Shown: piece by piece, positions 25,463 through 37,700 of the stretch
How positions within the stretch are numbered: position 1 is the first letter of the stretch
How the letters are laid out: each line of letters opens with the position of its first letter
Source: Acrocarpospora macrocephala
GTDB lineage: Bacteria > Actinomycetota > Actinomycetes > Streptosporangiales > Streptosporangiaceae
Length of the DNA: 64,000 nucleotides
NCBI RefSeq assembly: GCF_009687865.1
Contig: NZ_BLAE01000020.1
Location: forward strand, 124,001-188,000
Direction of reading: 5' to 3'
Program-made: the position numbers and the translations under genes
Notes under the pieces: generated by a model
What the model was told of the DNA's origin: nothing
Seen by the model: only the letters and a program-made list of their open reading frames with translations
Database searches by the model: none

Positions 25463-25665
25463 TGAATGTGACACGTATCAATGTGAACGCCCAGCGCTGC
25501 ATCGGCGCCGGCCAGTGCGTGCTCATCGCACCGGAGGTCTTCGACCAGACCGATGAGGGAACCGTCACGGTTTTGGCCGATACCGTGGACGGCTCGGCCC
25601 AGGGGGTCGTGCGGGAGGCCGTCCGTGCCTGCCCTTCCAAGTCCATCTCGCTGACCGAAGGCTGA
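25462..25665 (+). CDS. [3Fe-4S] ferredoxin, electron donor for the adjacent P450
   Basis: 67-aa ferredoxin with Cys13, Cys19 and Cys57 in the pattern CIGAGQC ... ACP, which fits a single [3Fe-4S] cluster (the fourth ligand position is not Cys). It should pass electrons from a ferredoxin reductase encoded elsewhere to the P450 upstream. ATG 25462 overlaps the P450 stop by one base (TGATG). An alternative GTG at 25459 would add one residue. No independent ribosome site is obvious, as expected for a coupled gene. Confidence 0.92.
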   Translation: MNVTRINVNAQRCIGAGQCVLIAPEVFDQTDEGTVTVLADTVDGSAQGVVREAVRACPSKSISLTEG

Positions 25666-25690
25666 AAACCACGGTCTGACCGTACGAATC

Positions 25691-25724
25691 CGACCCGGCC
25701 GGGTGTGTCCACCCGGCCGGGTCG
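25691..25724. terminator. Bidirectional hairpin terminator between ferredoxin and PKS B
   Basis: A perfect 15-bp inverted repeat (25691-25705 and 25710-25724, core GACCCGGCCGGGTG) with a TGTC loop lies between two convergent stop codons (25663-25665 plus, 25728-25730 minus). There is no T-run, which is common in actinomycete terminators. Position and symmetry suit termination of both transcripts. Confidence 0.85.
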
Positions 25725-25727
25725 AGC

Positions 25728-28700
25728 TTATTGGGCTCCGCCGTTGAGGGCCGCCCGCACCAACTCGTCGAGCCCCATCGAGTCGAGCGCGTCCTCCTCG
25801 CTGGTCGCCGTCGCAGGGCCGTCGGTCAGGTGCAGCAGCGCGTCCAGCACGCCGATCTCCCGCAGCCGGGCCATGGACAGCGACGCGAACAGCGCCCGGA
25901 CCCGCGCCTCCTCCTCATCGACGCCCGAAATCCCGGCCGTCTCCGGCACAAGCTGGGTGATCAGGTGACCGGCGAGGGCCTCTGGAGTCGGGTAGTCGAA
26001 GACGAGCGTGGGCGGCAGCTTCAGCGCCGTCGCCGCCGTGAGCCGGTTGCGCAGCTCGATCGCGCTGAGCGAGTCGAACCCGAGGTCCCGGAACGCCTGG
26101 TCGGCGCCGATCGCCCGCCCGGAGGCATGCCCGAGGACCATCGCGATCTGGTCGCGCAGCACGTCGAGCACCGCGCCAGGCCGTTCGGTGCCGGGCAGAC
26201 CGGCCAGTCTGTCCCGTAGTGCGGACACCGGCTGCTCGTCCACCGAGCCGGTCAGCTCCCGGTAGTGCGGCAGCTCACGCAGCAGCCGGCTGGGCCGCCC
26301 GGCGGTGTACGACCGGACGAACCTCTCGTGATCGATGTCGGCGACCACCCCGACCGGTTCGCCGCCCGCGACGAGGCCGCTCAGGGCGGAGACGGCCAGC
26401 GCGGGGTCCATCGGCCGCACGCCCATGCGCCGGGACGCCTCCTGCGCCGCGGCCACGTCCGCCATGCCGCCGCCGGCCCAGGCGCCCCACGCCACCGAGG
26501 TGGCCGCGAGCCCGCGCTCGCGCCGCCGCTCGGCCAGCGCGTCAAGCACCGCGTTGGCGGCGGCGTAGTTGCCCTGGCCCAGACTGCCGAGCGTGCCGGC
26601 GGCGGACGAGAACAGCACGAACACCGGCAGATCCAGATCCTGGGTCAGCTCGTCCAGCACCACCGCCGAACTCACCTTGGCGCGGAACACCGTCTCGAAC
26701 CGCTCCTGGGTCAGACCGTCCACCACGCCGTCATCGAGCACGCCCGCGGCGTGCACCACCGCGGTGAGCGGGAACTCCGCCGGAATGCCGGCCAGCACGG
26801 CGGCCAGCGCGCCCCGGTCGGCCGCGTCACATGCGGCCACGGTCACCTGGGCTCCCAGCCCGGCCAGCTCGTCCCGCAACTCGGCGGCGCCGTCGGCGTC
26901 CATCCCCCGCCGGCTGACCAGCAGCAGGTGCTCGGCGCCGTTCCCGGCCAGCCAGCGGGCCAGGTGCCCGCCAAGCGCACCGGTGCCACCGGTGATCAGT
27001 ACGGTCCCCCGCGGCTCCCACGCGCCGGTCCGGCCGGGAAGACCCTGCACGAGCCGCCGGACGTAGGCGCCGGAAGGCCGGATGGCGACCTGATCCTCAC
27101 CTGACACCCCGGACAGCACGCTCGCCAGCCGTCGCACCGCGCCACGATCGACGCTGTCTGGCAGATCGATCAGGCCGCCCCACCGCTGCGGCTGCTCCAG
27201 CGCGGCGACCCGGCCGAGGCCCCAGACGGCGGCCTGCGCGGGGCTGCCCAGAACATCGCCGGGACCGGCCGCGACCGCGCCTCGGGTGAGGCACCACAGC
27301 GGCGCGTCGACACCGGCGTCGCCCAGCGCCTGGATGAGAAGCGTCGTCAGGACGAGCCCGGTCGGCACTCCCGCGTCAGCAGCGGATTCCCGCAGAGCCA
27401 GCAGCGACACCACTCCGCTGAACGGCCCGGCTGCGGCGTGTGCACGCAGTCGCTCGGCCAGAGCGGCCCGGTCTTCGGGCATTCCGGTGAGGCCGGGCAG
27501 CTCCAGGCGTACAGCGTCCGCGCCCAGGGCGGCGATCGCGTCATCCGTCCAGGCGTCCGCCGCCTGTTCCTCGGGAAGCACGACCAGCCAGGGGCCGGTC
27601 GCCGCGGTCCGGCCGGGCGTTCCCTCGCCGTCGCCAGCGAGGGGCTGCCAGGCGATCCGGTACCGCCAGCCGTCGATGGCGGACCTTGGTGCCCCCTCGC
27701 CGTGCCACGACGACAGCGCCGGCGCCGGCCAGAACCGCTCGTGCTGGAACGCGTATGTCGGCAGGTCCACGGGCCTGGCGCCGGTGCCGGCGAAGACGGC
27801 GGTCCAGTCCGGGCTCATCCCGTGCACGTGCAGCCCGGCGAGTGCGGTGACGACCGCCTCGTGCTCGTCGCGGTGCCTGCGCAGCAGGGGGACCAGCTCG
27901 ACCTCGGCCTCCGGGGGGAGGATGTCGCCGGCCATCGCGGTCAACGTGCCGTCGGGGCCGATCTCGACGTAGCGGGTCACCCCGGCCTCGTGCGCCGAGC
28001 GGATCCCGTCGGCGAACCGGACGGTCCTGCGGACGTGCTCCACCCAGTAGTCCGGCGAGCACAGCTCATCCGTGGCGGGTACGCCGGTCACGTTCGAGAT
28101 CACGGGGATGCGCGGCGGCGCGTAGGCGAGCCGTTCTGCGACCGCCCGGAAGTCCCCCAGCATCGGCTCCATGAGCGGTGAATGGAACGCGTGCGAGACC
28201 CGCAACCGCCTCGTCTTGCGTCCGCGCTCCTCCAGCACGGCCGCCACGTCGAGCACCGCAGGCTCAACTCCCGCGATCACCACCGACTCCGGGCCGTTGA
28301 CCGCGGCGAGGGAGACCTCGTGCTCGCGACCGGCCAGGAGTCCCGCCACCTCCTCCTCGGCGGCCTGGACGGCGACCATCGCGCCACCGGCGGGGAGCCG
28401 TTGCATGAGCGCGCCCCGGGCCGCCACCAGCGCACAGGCGTCTTCGAGTGACAGCACACCCGCGACGTGCGCCGCGGCCAGCTCGCCGACCGAGTGCCCG
28501 ATCAGCACGTCAGGGGTGAGATGCCAGGACTCGAGCAGGCGGAACAGCGCCACCTCGACCGCGAACAGCGCCGGCTGGGTCCAGCCGGTCTGGTCGAGCA
28601 GCCCGGCCTCGGGCGCGTCCGCCGAGGCGAACACGATCTCCCGCAGCGGCCGGTCCAGCCGCACGTCCAGATGGGCCAGCACGGCGTCGAGCGCGTCGGC

Positions 28701-31700
28701 GAAGACCGGGAACCGGTCGTAGAGCTCGCGGCCCATCCCGACCCGCTGGGCGCCCTGGCCGGTGAACAGGAACGCCGTCTTGCCCGGTCGTCCCGCCCGG
28801 CCCTCGATCACGTGGGGCGCCGGGCTGCCGTCCGCCGCCGCGGTCAGGCCGTCCACCAGCTCCGCGCGGCTCCCGGCCAGTACGGCGAGCCGCTGCCGGA
28901 AGCTCGACCGGGTGGTGGCCAGGGAGAACGCGAGATCGGCCAGGCCGACATCGGGGTGCTCGGCGAGATGGTCGAGCAGGCGTCGCGCCTGCGCCCGCAC
29001 CGCGCCCGGGTTATTGGCCGACAGCGGGATTGGCAGGAGGCCCGGACCCGATGCCACCGGTACGGCGGCCGACTCGGCGGGATGGGCCTCCTCGATGATC
29101 ACATGGGAGTTCGTGCCGGTGGCTCCGAAGGACGAGATCCCGGCCCGGCGCGGACGTCCGGCGTCCGGCCACGGCCTGGCCTCGGTCAGCAGCTCCACCG
29201 CGCCGGCCGACCAGTCCACATGCGACGACGGTTCCTGCGCGTGCAGCGTCTTCGGCGCGACACCATGCCGGATCGCCATGACCATCTTGATCACTCCGGC
29301 GACTCCCGCCGCCGCCTGCGTGTGACCGATGTTGGACTTGACCGACCCGAGCAGCACCGGCCGCTCGCGGTTCTGGCCGTACGTCTCCAGCAAGGCCTGG
29401 GCCTCGATCGGGTCGCCCAGCTTCGTACCCGTGCCGTGCGCCTCAACCACGTCCACGTCCGCGGGGGCGAGACCGGCGGCGGCGAGGGCACGGTGGATCA
29501 CCCGGCGCTGCGAGGGGCCGCTCGGCGCGGTGAACCCGTTGGACGCGCCGTCCTGGTTGACGGCGGAACCGCGCAGGATCGCGAGCACGCGATGGCCGTT
29601 GCGCCGGGCGTCCGACAGCCGTTCGACCACGAGCATGCCGACGCCCTCCGCCCAGCCCGTGCCGTCGGCGGCGTCGGAGAACGCCTTGCACCGGCCGTCC
29701 TGGGACAGTGCCCCCAGCTCACCGAACTCGACGAACCCCACCGGGGTGGACATCACGGTGACCCCGCCCGCGAGGGCCAGCGAGCACTCACCGGACCGCA
29801 GCGCCTGGGCCGCCAGATGCAACGCCACCAGCGACGAGGAGCAGGCGGTGTCCACGGTCACCGCCGGCCCCACCAGGCCGAGGGCGTAGGACAGCCGGCC
29901 GGAGATCACGCTGGCCGCCTGCGCCGTCTGGGCGTGGCCCGGATGGTCCCGGGGCGGCTGGTAGTCGCCGCTGGTGGCGCCGACGTAGACGCCTACGTCG
30001 CCGCCCCGCAGGCCGGCCGGGTCGACACCGGCGCGTTCGAACGCCTCCCAGGCCGCCTCGAGGACCAGCCGCTGCTGCGGGTCCATCACCATCGCCTCGC
30101 GGGGCGAGATGCCGAAGAAGCCCGGGTCGAAGTCGGCGACGTCGTAGAGGAACCCGCCCCCGGCTGCCGCGCTGCGGCCGCGCCCGTCAGGGCCGCCGCC
30201 GGACAGGACGGCGAGATCCCAGTGCCGGTCCACGGGGAACGGGCCGATCGCGTCCACCCCGTCGCCGACCAGCCGCCACAGGTCCTCCGGCGAGCGTACG
30301 CCGCCCGGATACCGGCAGCTCATGCCGACGATGACGATCGGGTCGTCGGAGCGCACGGCCGGCACCGCCCCGCTCTCCTCGCGCGGGCCCTCCTCGCCGA
30401 GCAGCTGTCCCACCAGGTGCCCGGCGAGTTCCTCCGGGGTCGGATGGTCGAAGACGAGCGTGGCCGGCAGGGTGAGCCCGGTCGCGGCCTTGAGCTGGTT
30501 GCGCAGGTCGACCGCGGTGAGCGAGTCGAACCCGAAGTCCCGGAAGGCCCGGCCGGCCTCGATCGCGCCGCCGTCCGCGTGCCCGAGCACCGCGGCCGCC
30601 TTGGTCGTCACCAGGTCGAGGACGAGCCCGGTGCGCTCAGCGGCGGGCAGCCCGAGCAGACGTTCCCGGAGCGCGGGCTCGCCGTCGCGGGTGCCGCCGT
30701 CCGCCGCCATCGCCTGCTTGGCCTGCGGCAGCTCGTCCAGCAGCGGGGTCGGGCGCAGCGCGAGGAAGGCCGGGGTGAACAGGTCCCAGGCCACGTCGGC
30801 GACCGTCACCGCGCTCTCTCCGCTCGCGACGGCCCGGCCCAGGGCGCTGAGCGCGAGCTCCGGCGCCAGGGCGGGCAGCCCGTTCAGCCGCAGGTGCAGG
30901 TCCATTCCCTTATCGGTGGTCACGCCGCTGTCCGCCCAGGCCGACCAGGACACGGCCGTCCCCGCCGCGCCTCGCGCGCGGCGCGCCTCGACCAGCGCGT
31001 TCCTGACCTCCTCCGCGGCGGCCGCGACCGCACGGCCGGCGACGCCCCAGACGCCGGACAGCGAGCAGAACACGACGAACGCGTCCAGTTCCCAGTCCGC
31101 CAGCAAGGAGTTCAGGTTCGCCGCGCCCGCGACGTGCGCCGCGGCGGCCGCGGCCAGGTCCGCGGGCTCGGCTCCGTCCAGGGAGGCGGCGGCCGGCGGT
31201 TCGTCGGCGTAGACGACCGCGTCCGGCGGGTACTCCACCAGCAGGGCGGCCAGCGCCTCCCGATCCGCCAGGTCGCAGTGCCTGATCGTCACGCCAGAAT
31301 CCGCGGGCTCCGCCGAGCCGGGGCGCCCGGCCAGCACCACCCGCTCGGCGCCCGCGTCGGCCAGCCATCGGGCGATGCGCTGGCCGGAGATTCCCGTGTC
31401 CCCGGCGACCAGCACCGTGCCGCGTGGCCGCCACGACCGTCCGGCATCTTCTGCCGGGGCCTGGACTAGCCGGCGGCCGAACACTCCGGAGGCGCGCAGG
31501 GCGATCTCGCTCTCGCCGTCAGGTCCGCCGGCCAGCATCGCGGCCAGCCGGTCGACGGCCCGCCGGTCGATCGGCCCAGGCAGATCGATCATGCCGCCCC
31601 AGCGCTGCGGATGCTCCAGCGCGGCCACCCGGCCAAGGCCCCAGACGGCGGCCTGGCCCGGGTCCGGCGGCGAATCGGAGCGGCCCACGGACACCGCGCC

Positions 31701-34700
31701 CCGGGTGAGGCACCACAGCGGCGCGTGCACGCCGGCGTCGCCCAGCGCCTGCACGAGCGCGGTCGTCAACGCCACCCCGGACAGCTCGGCCGGGTCCGTC
31801 CCGGCGAGCGCCAGCAGGGAGATCACGCCGGTCGGCGCCCGTCCGCCGAGCAGTTCGGCGAGCTGTACGGCCAGCATCGCGCGATCGGCATGCGTGACGT
31901 CGAACCGTACCAGCGCATCGGCGCCCGGAAGGGCGGCGCCCACGGCGTCGAGCACCTCCGCCCACGGCCCGTCCGCCGGAACGGCCACCAGCCACGTCCC
32001 GGACGGGCCGCCGGGCGGCAGGGCGGCCAGGGGCTTCCACACCACCCGGTACCGCCAGGAGTCCACGAGCGTGCGCTCCCGGCGCGAGCGGCGCCACGAG
32101 GACAGCGCGGGCACCACCGTCGAGAGCGAGTCCGCCTCCAGCTCCAGCGTGGCCGCCACCGAGGCCAGGTCGGCACGCTCGACCGCGGCCCAGAACTCGG
32201 CGTCCACCGAGTCCTGCGCCAAGCCGCTGGCCGGGGCGACGGCCTCCGGCCAGAACCGCCGCCGCTGGAAGGCGTACGTGGGCAGGTCGACCCGGCGTGC
32301 GCCGTACCCGGTGAAGAGGGATCCCCAGTCCACCGGCAGCCCGTGCACATGGAGCCGGGCCAGCGCGTCCACGACCGACTCCTCCTCGCCACGGTCCTTC
32401 CGCAGCACCGGCACCACCAGCGTCCCGGCCTCGGTGCCGTCACCCGCGAGGCAGTGCTGCGTCATCGCGGACAGCACGCCGTCCGGGCCGAGCTCGATGA
32501 ACGTGCTCACTCCCTTGCCGCGCAAGGTCCGCACGCAGTCGGCGAAGCGGACCGCCTCCCGGACGTGGTCGACCCAGTAGTCGGGTGAGCAGATCCGCTC
32601 GACGGCGGCCGGCTCGCCCGTCAGGTTGGAGACGAGCGGGATGGCCGGCGGCGAGAACCGCAGCCCGCGGACGGCCCGGCGGAAATCCTCCACCATGGGG
32701 TCCATCAGGGGGGAATGGAACGCGTGGCTGACGGTCAGCCGGGTGGTCTTGCGACCCTCGGCCGCGAGCCGGGCGGCGATCTCGGTGACCGCCTCCTCCG
32801 CGCCCGCGACCACCACGGCCGACGGCCCGTTGACCGCGGCGATCGACACCTCGTGCTCGCGCCCGGCGAGCATCGGGCGTACCTCGTCCTCGGTGGCCTG
32901 GACGGAGACCATCGCGCCCCCGGCCGGTAGCGCCTGCATCAGGCGGCCCCGGGCGGCGACCAGGGTGCACGCGTCCGCCAGCGTCAGCACACCGGCGACG
33001 TGCGCCGCGGCGATCTCGCCGATCGAGTGCCCGGCCACCAGGTCAGGCCGCAGCCCCCACGACTCCGCCAGGCGGAACAGGGCCACCTCGATCGCGAACA
33101 GCGCGGGCTGCGTCCACTGCGTCTGGTCGATCAGCTCCGCCTCGGGCGAGCCCGCTTCGGCGAACAGGATCGTCCGCAGCGGGCGGTCCAGCTCGACGTC
33201 GAGCTGCGCAAGCACCGCGTCCAGCGCCTGTGCGAACACCGGGAACCGGTCATACAGCTCCCGGCCCATGCCCGGGCGCTGGGCGCCCTGACCGGTGAAC
33301 AGCATCGCCGACCCGCCCGCGACGACGGCGGCCTCGCCACGCGCGATCTCCGGCACTCCGTCGGCGCCGGCCAGCAGCACCGCGCGGTGCCGGAACATCG
33401 ACCGGCTCGTCAGCGAGTAGCCCACATCCACCGGGTCGAGGTCGCGCGTGGCGGCCAGGACCTGCTCGACCTGGGCTCGCAGCGCCTCTGGGGTGCGGCC
33501 GGAGACGACCCACGGCACGACCGCGGGAGCCTTCCGATCCCCGGATCGCCGCTCGTCGGACTGTTCTTCCGGGGGCGCCTGCTCGATGATGACGTGGGCG
33601 TTGGTGCCGCTGATCCCGAAGGCGGAGACGCCGGCCCGCAGCGGCCGGCCGTTCCGCGACCACTCCCGGGGCTCGGTCAGCGGCTCGACGGCCCCGGACG
33701 TCCAGTCCACATGCGACGACGGCACCTCGAGGTGCAACGTCTTGGGCAGCAGGCCGTGCCGCATGGCGAGCACCATCTTGATCACACCGGCGGCGCCCGC
33801 CGCCGCCTGCGTGTGGCCGAGGTTGGACTTGATCGACCCCAGCCACAGCGGGTGATCCCGCTCCTGGCCGTAGGTCGCGAGCAGGGCCTGGGCCTCGATC
33901 GGGTCGCCGAGCGCCGTGCCGGTGCCGTGCGCCTCGACCGCGTCGACCTCGGCCGGGGACAGCCCCGCCGCGGCCAGTGCCTGGCGGATCACCCGCTGCT
34001 GCGACGGGCCGTTCGGCGCGGTGAGACCGTTGGACGCGCCGTCCTGGTTGATCGCCGACCCGCGTACGACGGCGAGGATCGGATGGCCGTTGTTCCTGGC
34101 GTCCGACAGGCGTTCGAGCACGAACATGCCGACCCCTTCGGACCAGCCCGTGCCGTCCGCCGTGTCGGAGAACGCCTTGCACCGCCCGTCGGGGGCCAGA
34201 CCCCCCTGGACGCTGAACTCGACGAACGCGTCCGGGCTCGACATCACCGACACGCCGCCCGCGAGCGCCAGCGAGCATTCGCCGCCGCGCAGGGCCTGCG
34301 TGGCCCAGTGCAGGGCGACCAGGGAGGACGAGCACGCGGTGTCGACGGTGATGGCGGGGCCCTCCAGACCCAGCGTGTACGACAGCCGCCCGGAGATGAC
34401 GCTCGCGGTGGTGCCGGTGGCCACGTGGCCCTGCACATCCGCGTCAGAGCCCTTGAGCACGGCGACGTAGTCCTGGCCGTTGGTGCCCACGAAGACTCCG
34501 GCGTCGCCGCCGCGCAGACCCGCGGGATCGATGCCGGCCCGTTCCAGCGCCTCCCAGGACGCCTCGAGCACCAGCCGCTGCTGCGGGTCCATCGCCAGCG
34601 CCTCGCGCGGCGAGATCCCGAAGAACTCGGCGTCGAACTCGGTCGCGTCCCTGAGGAACCCGCCCATGCTCGTGGACGACATCCCCGCGGCGAGCGCCGC

Positions 34701-37700
34701 CAGGTCCCAGCCCCGGTCGCCGGGGAAGGAGGAGATGCCGTCCCCGCCGTCCACCAGCAGCCGCCACAGCTCCTCGGGGGAGCTCACCCCGCCGGGGAAC
34801 CGGCAGCTCATGCCGACGATCACGATGGGATCGCCGTCATCGACATGGGCCCGTACGACCGGGACCTGGGCGGCCGGCCCCGAGCCGGACAGCTCGCCCA
34901 GCAGGAAGTCCGCCAGCACGCTCGGGGCGGGATAGTCGAACAGCAGCGTCGCGGGCAGGGTCAGCCCCGTCGCCGCCGCCAGCGCGTTGCGCAGCTCGAC
35001 GGTGGTCAGCGAGTCGAAGCCCAGATCCCGGAACGGGCGGTCCGGCGCTACGCCGTCGGCGCCGGCGTGTCCCAGCACCTTGGCCACCATGCCGCGCAGC
35101 AGGTCCAGGACGGCCCGGCCCCGCTCGGCGGGGGACAGCTCGGCCAGCCGCCGCCGGAACGCCGGCTCCGCCGTACCGGCGGGATCCGCCCCGGCACCCA
35201 TGAGCCCGGCGACCTCCGGCAGGTCGCTCACCAGCGGGTTGCTCCGGACCGCCGCGAACGCGCCGACAAATCGGGACCAGTCGACGTCGGCGACGGTCAG
35301 CGTCGTGTCGCCGTGCGCCAGCGCCCGCGCCAGCGCGCGGACCGCCAGGCCCGGGGGCAGCATCCGCAGGCCGGCCCGGCGCAGCCGGTTCGCCACGACG
35401 TCGTCCGCCGCCATGCCGGACCCGGCCCATGGCCCCCAGGCGATCGACGTCGCCGCGAGCCCTCGGGAACGCCGGAGCTCCGCCAGCGCGTCGAGCATGG
35501 CGTTCGCGGCCGCGTAGTTGGCCTGCCCCGGTGAGCCGAAGGTGGCGGACGTGGACGAGAACAGCACGAACGCCGCCAGGTCCAGGTGCTCGGTCAGCTC
35601 GTGCAGGTTGACCGCGCCGACCGCCTTCGATCGCAGGACCGAGGAGAGGCGCTCCGGCGTCATGCCGTCCAGCACCCCGTCGTCGACCACGCCCGCCGCG
35701 TGGAATACCGCGGTCAGAGGCAGGTCCTCCGGGATCCCGGCGAGCACTGCGGCCACAGCCTCACGATCTGCGACGTCGCAGGCCACGACGCTGACCTGGG
35801 TACCAAGGGCGGCCAGTTCGTCCCGCAGTTCGGCCGCGCCCGGCGCGTCGGGTCCGCGGCGGCTGACCAGCAGCACGTGCGCGGCGCCGACCGCCCAGCG
35901 GGCGACCTGCGCCCCGAGACCACCGGTGCCTCCCGTGATCAGTACGGTACCTTCGCCGAACAGCGCGGTGTCTCCCTCGGCGATGTCTCCGCCGAGCGGA
36001 GCGTGCACCAAGCGGCGGCCGAAGACCCCCGAAGGACGTACGGCGAGCTGGTCCTCTCCCTTCACGCCAGACAGCACGTCAACCAGGCGGGAGATCGTGA
36101 CGGAGTCGAGGTCCTCGGGCAGGTCGACGAGACCACCCCACAGCCGCGGCTGCTCCAGCGCCACGGACCGGCCCAGACCCCACACGGCGGCCTGCACCGG
36201 CCGGAACACCTGTTCCGAGCGCCCCACCGACACCGCGCCCCGGGTCACGCACCACAAGGGCGCTTCGATCCCAGCGTCCCCGAGCGCCTGCGCCAGCGCG
36301 ACCGTCAACGCCAGACCGCTGGGGACCCCCGGATGCCCTGCCAGATCCCGCTCGTCCGAGGCCAGCAGCGACACGATCCCGACGGGCCGGGGTCCGGCGG
36401 AGCACAGCTCCCGCAGCCGCGCGGCCAGCGCCGCCCGGTCGGGTTCGCGGACCTCGATCCGGTCGGCCTCCGCGCCCAGCGCGCCCGCCAGCGAGGTCAC
36501 CCATTCCGCACCCGCCGGCACCACCACGAGCAACCGGGCCCGCGGCGACGGCGCGGTGACCGCGGGCCAGGGCAACGGCTTCCAGACGGACCGGTACCGC
36601 CAGCCGTCCACGGCATCGGAAGACGCGGGCACGGCGGCCGCCCTGGGTTCCGGCCAGAACCGCCGGCGCTGGAAGGCGTACGTCGGCAGGCCGACCGCCT
36701 CGGCGCCGGTGCCGGCGAAGAACCCTCGCCAGTCCACGTCGACGCCACGGACGTGCAGCCGGGCCACCGCCGCCGTGACGGCCTGCTCCTCGGCCCGGTC
36801 CCGGCGCGCCACGGGCACCGCCTGGACACCGGGGCGGTCGGTGAGACAGTCGGCCGCGATGGCCGTGAGCACGGCGTCGGGGCCGAGTTCGAGGAACGTG
36901 ACGACGCCCTGCTCGGCCAGGCCGCGCACGCCGTCGCCGAAGCGGACCGGCCGCCGGATGTGCTCCACCCAGTAGTCCGGCGAGCAGAGCAGCGCCGCGG
37001 TCGCCGGCTCGCCGGTCACGTTGGACACGATCGGGATCTCCGGCGGCGCGTACGACAGGCCGCGCGCGACCCGGCGGAAGTCGTCGAGCATGGCGTCCAT
37101 CCGCGGGGAATGGAAGGCATGGGAGACCTGCAGCCGCTTGGTCATGCGCCCCTGGGCCGCGAAGTGCGCGGCGATCTCCAGGACGGCGTCCTCCTCGCCG
37201 GACACGACCACCGACACCGGGCTGTTGACCGCCGCGATCGACATCTGCTCCTCGCGCCCGGCCAGCAGCGGCAGCACCTCCTCCTCGCCGGCCTGGACGG
37301 CGACCATCGCCCCGCCCGCGGGCAGCGCCTGCATCAGCCGGGCGCGGGCGGCCACCAGGACGCAGGCGTCCGGCAGGGACAGCACGCCCGCGACATGCGC
37401 CGCGGCGATCTCCCCGACCGAATGTCCCATGAGGTGGCCGGGCCTGACGCCCCAGGACTCCAGCAGGCGGAACACGGCCACCTGGAAGGCGAACAGCGCC
37501 GGCTGCGTGTAGCCCGTCTCGTCCAGCAGGGCGGCGTCCGCCGTACCCGCCGGGGCGAACAGCACGTCCCGCAGCGGGCGGTCCAGGTGCGCGTCCAGGT
37601 GGGACAGCACCGCGTCGAGCGCGTCGGCGAACGCCGGGAAGCGACCGTACAGCTCGCGGCCCATCTCCGCGCGCTGGCCGCCCTGGCCGGTGAACATGAA

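Noticed and set aside
25731-26000. Possible thioesterase at the end of PKS B
   Set aside because: The tail after the last ACP is only about 70 residues with docking-domain helices and no GxSxG.
28467-31469. Plus-strand 1000-codon open frame, and similar ones at 33000-35534, 35586-39398 and 50340-53342
   Set aside because: All lie opposite PKS B coding sequence, have no ribosome sites or domains, and are expected from third-position GC bias.
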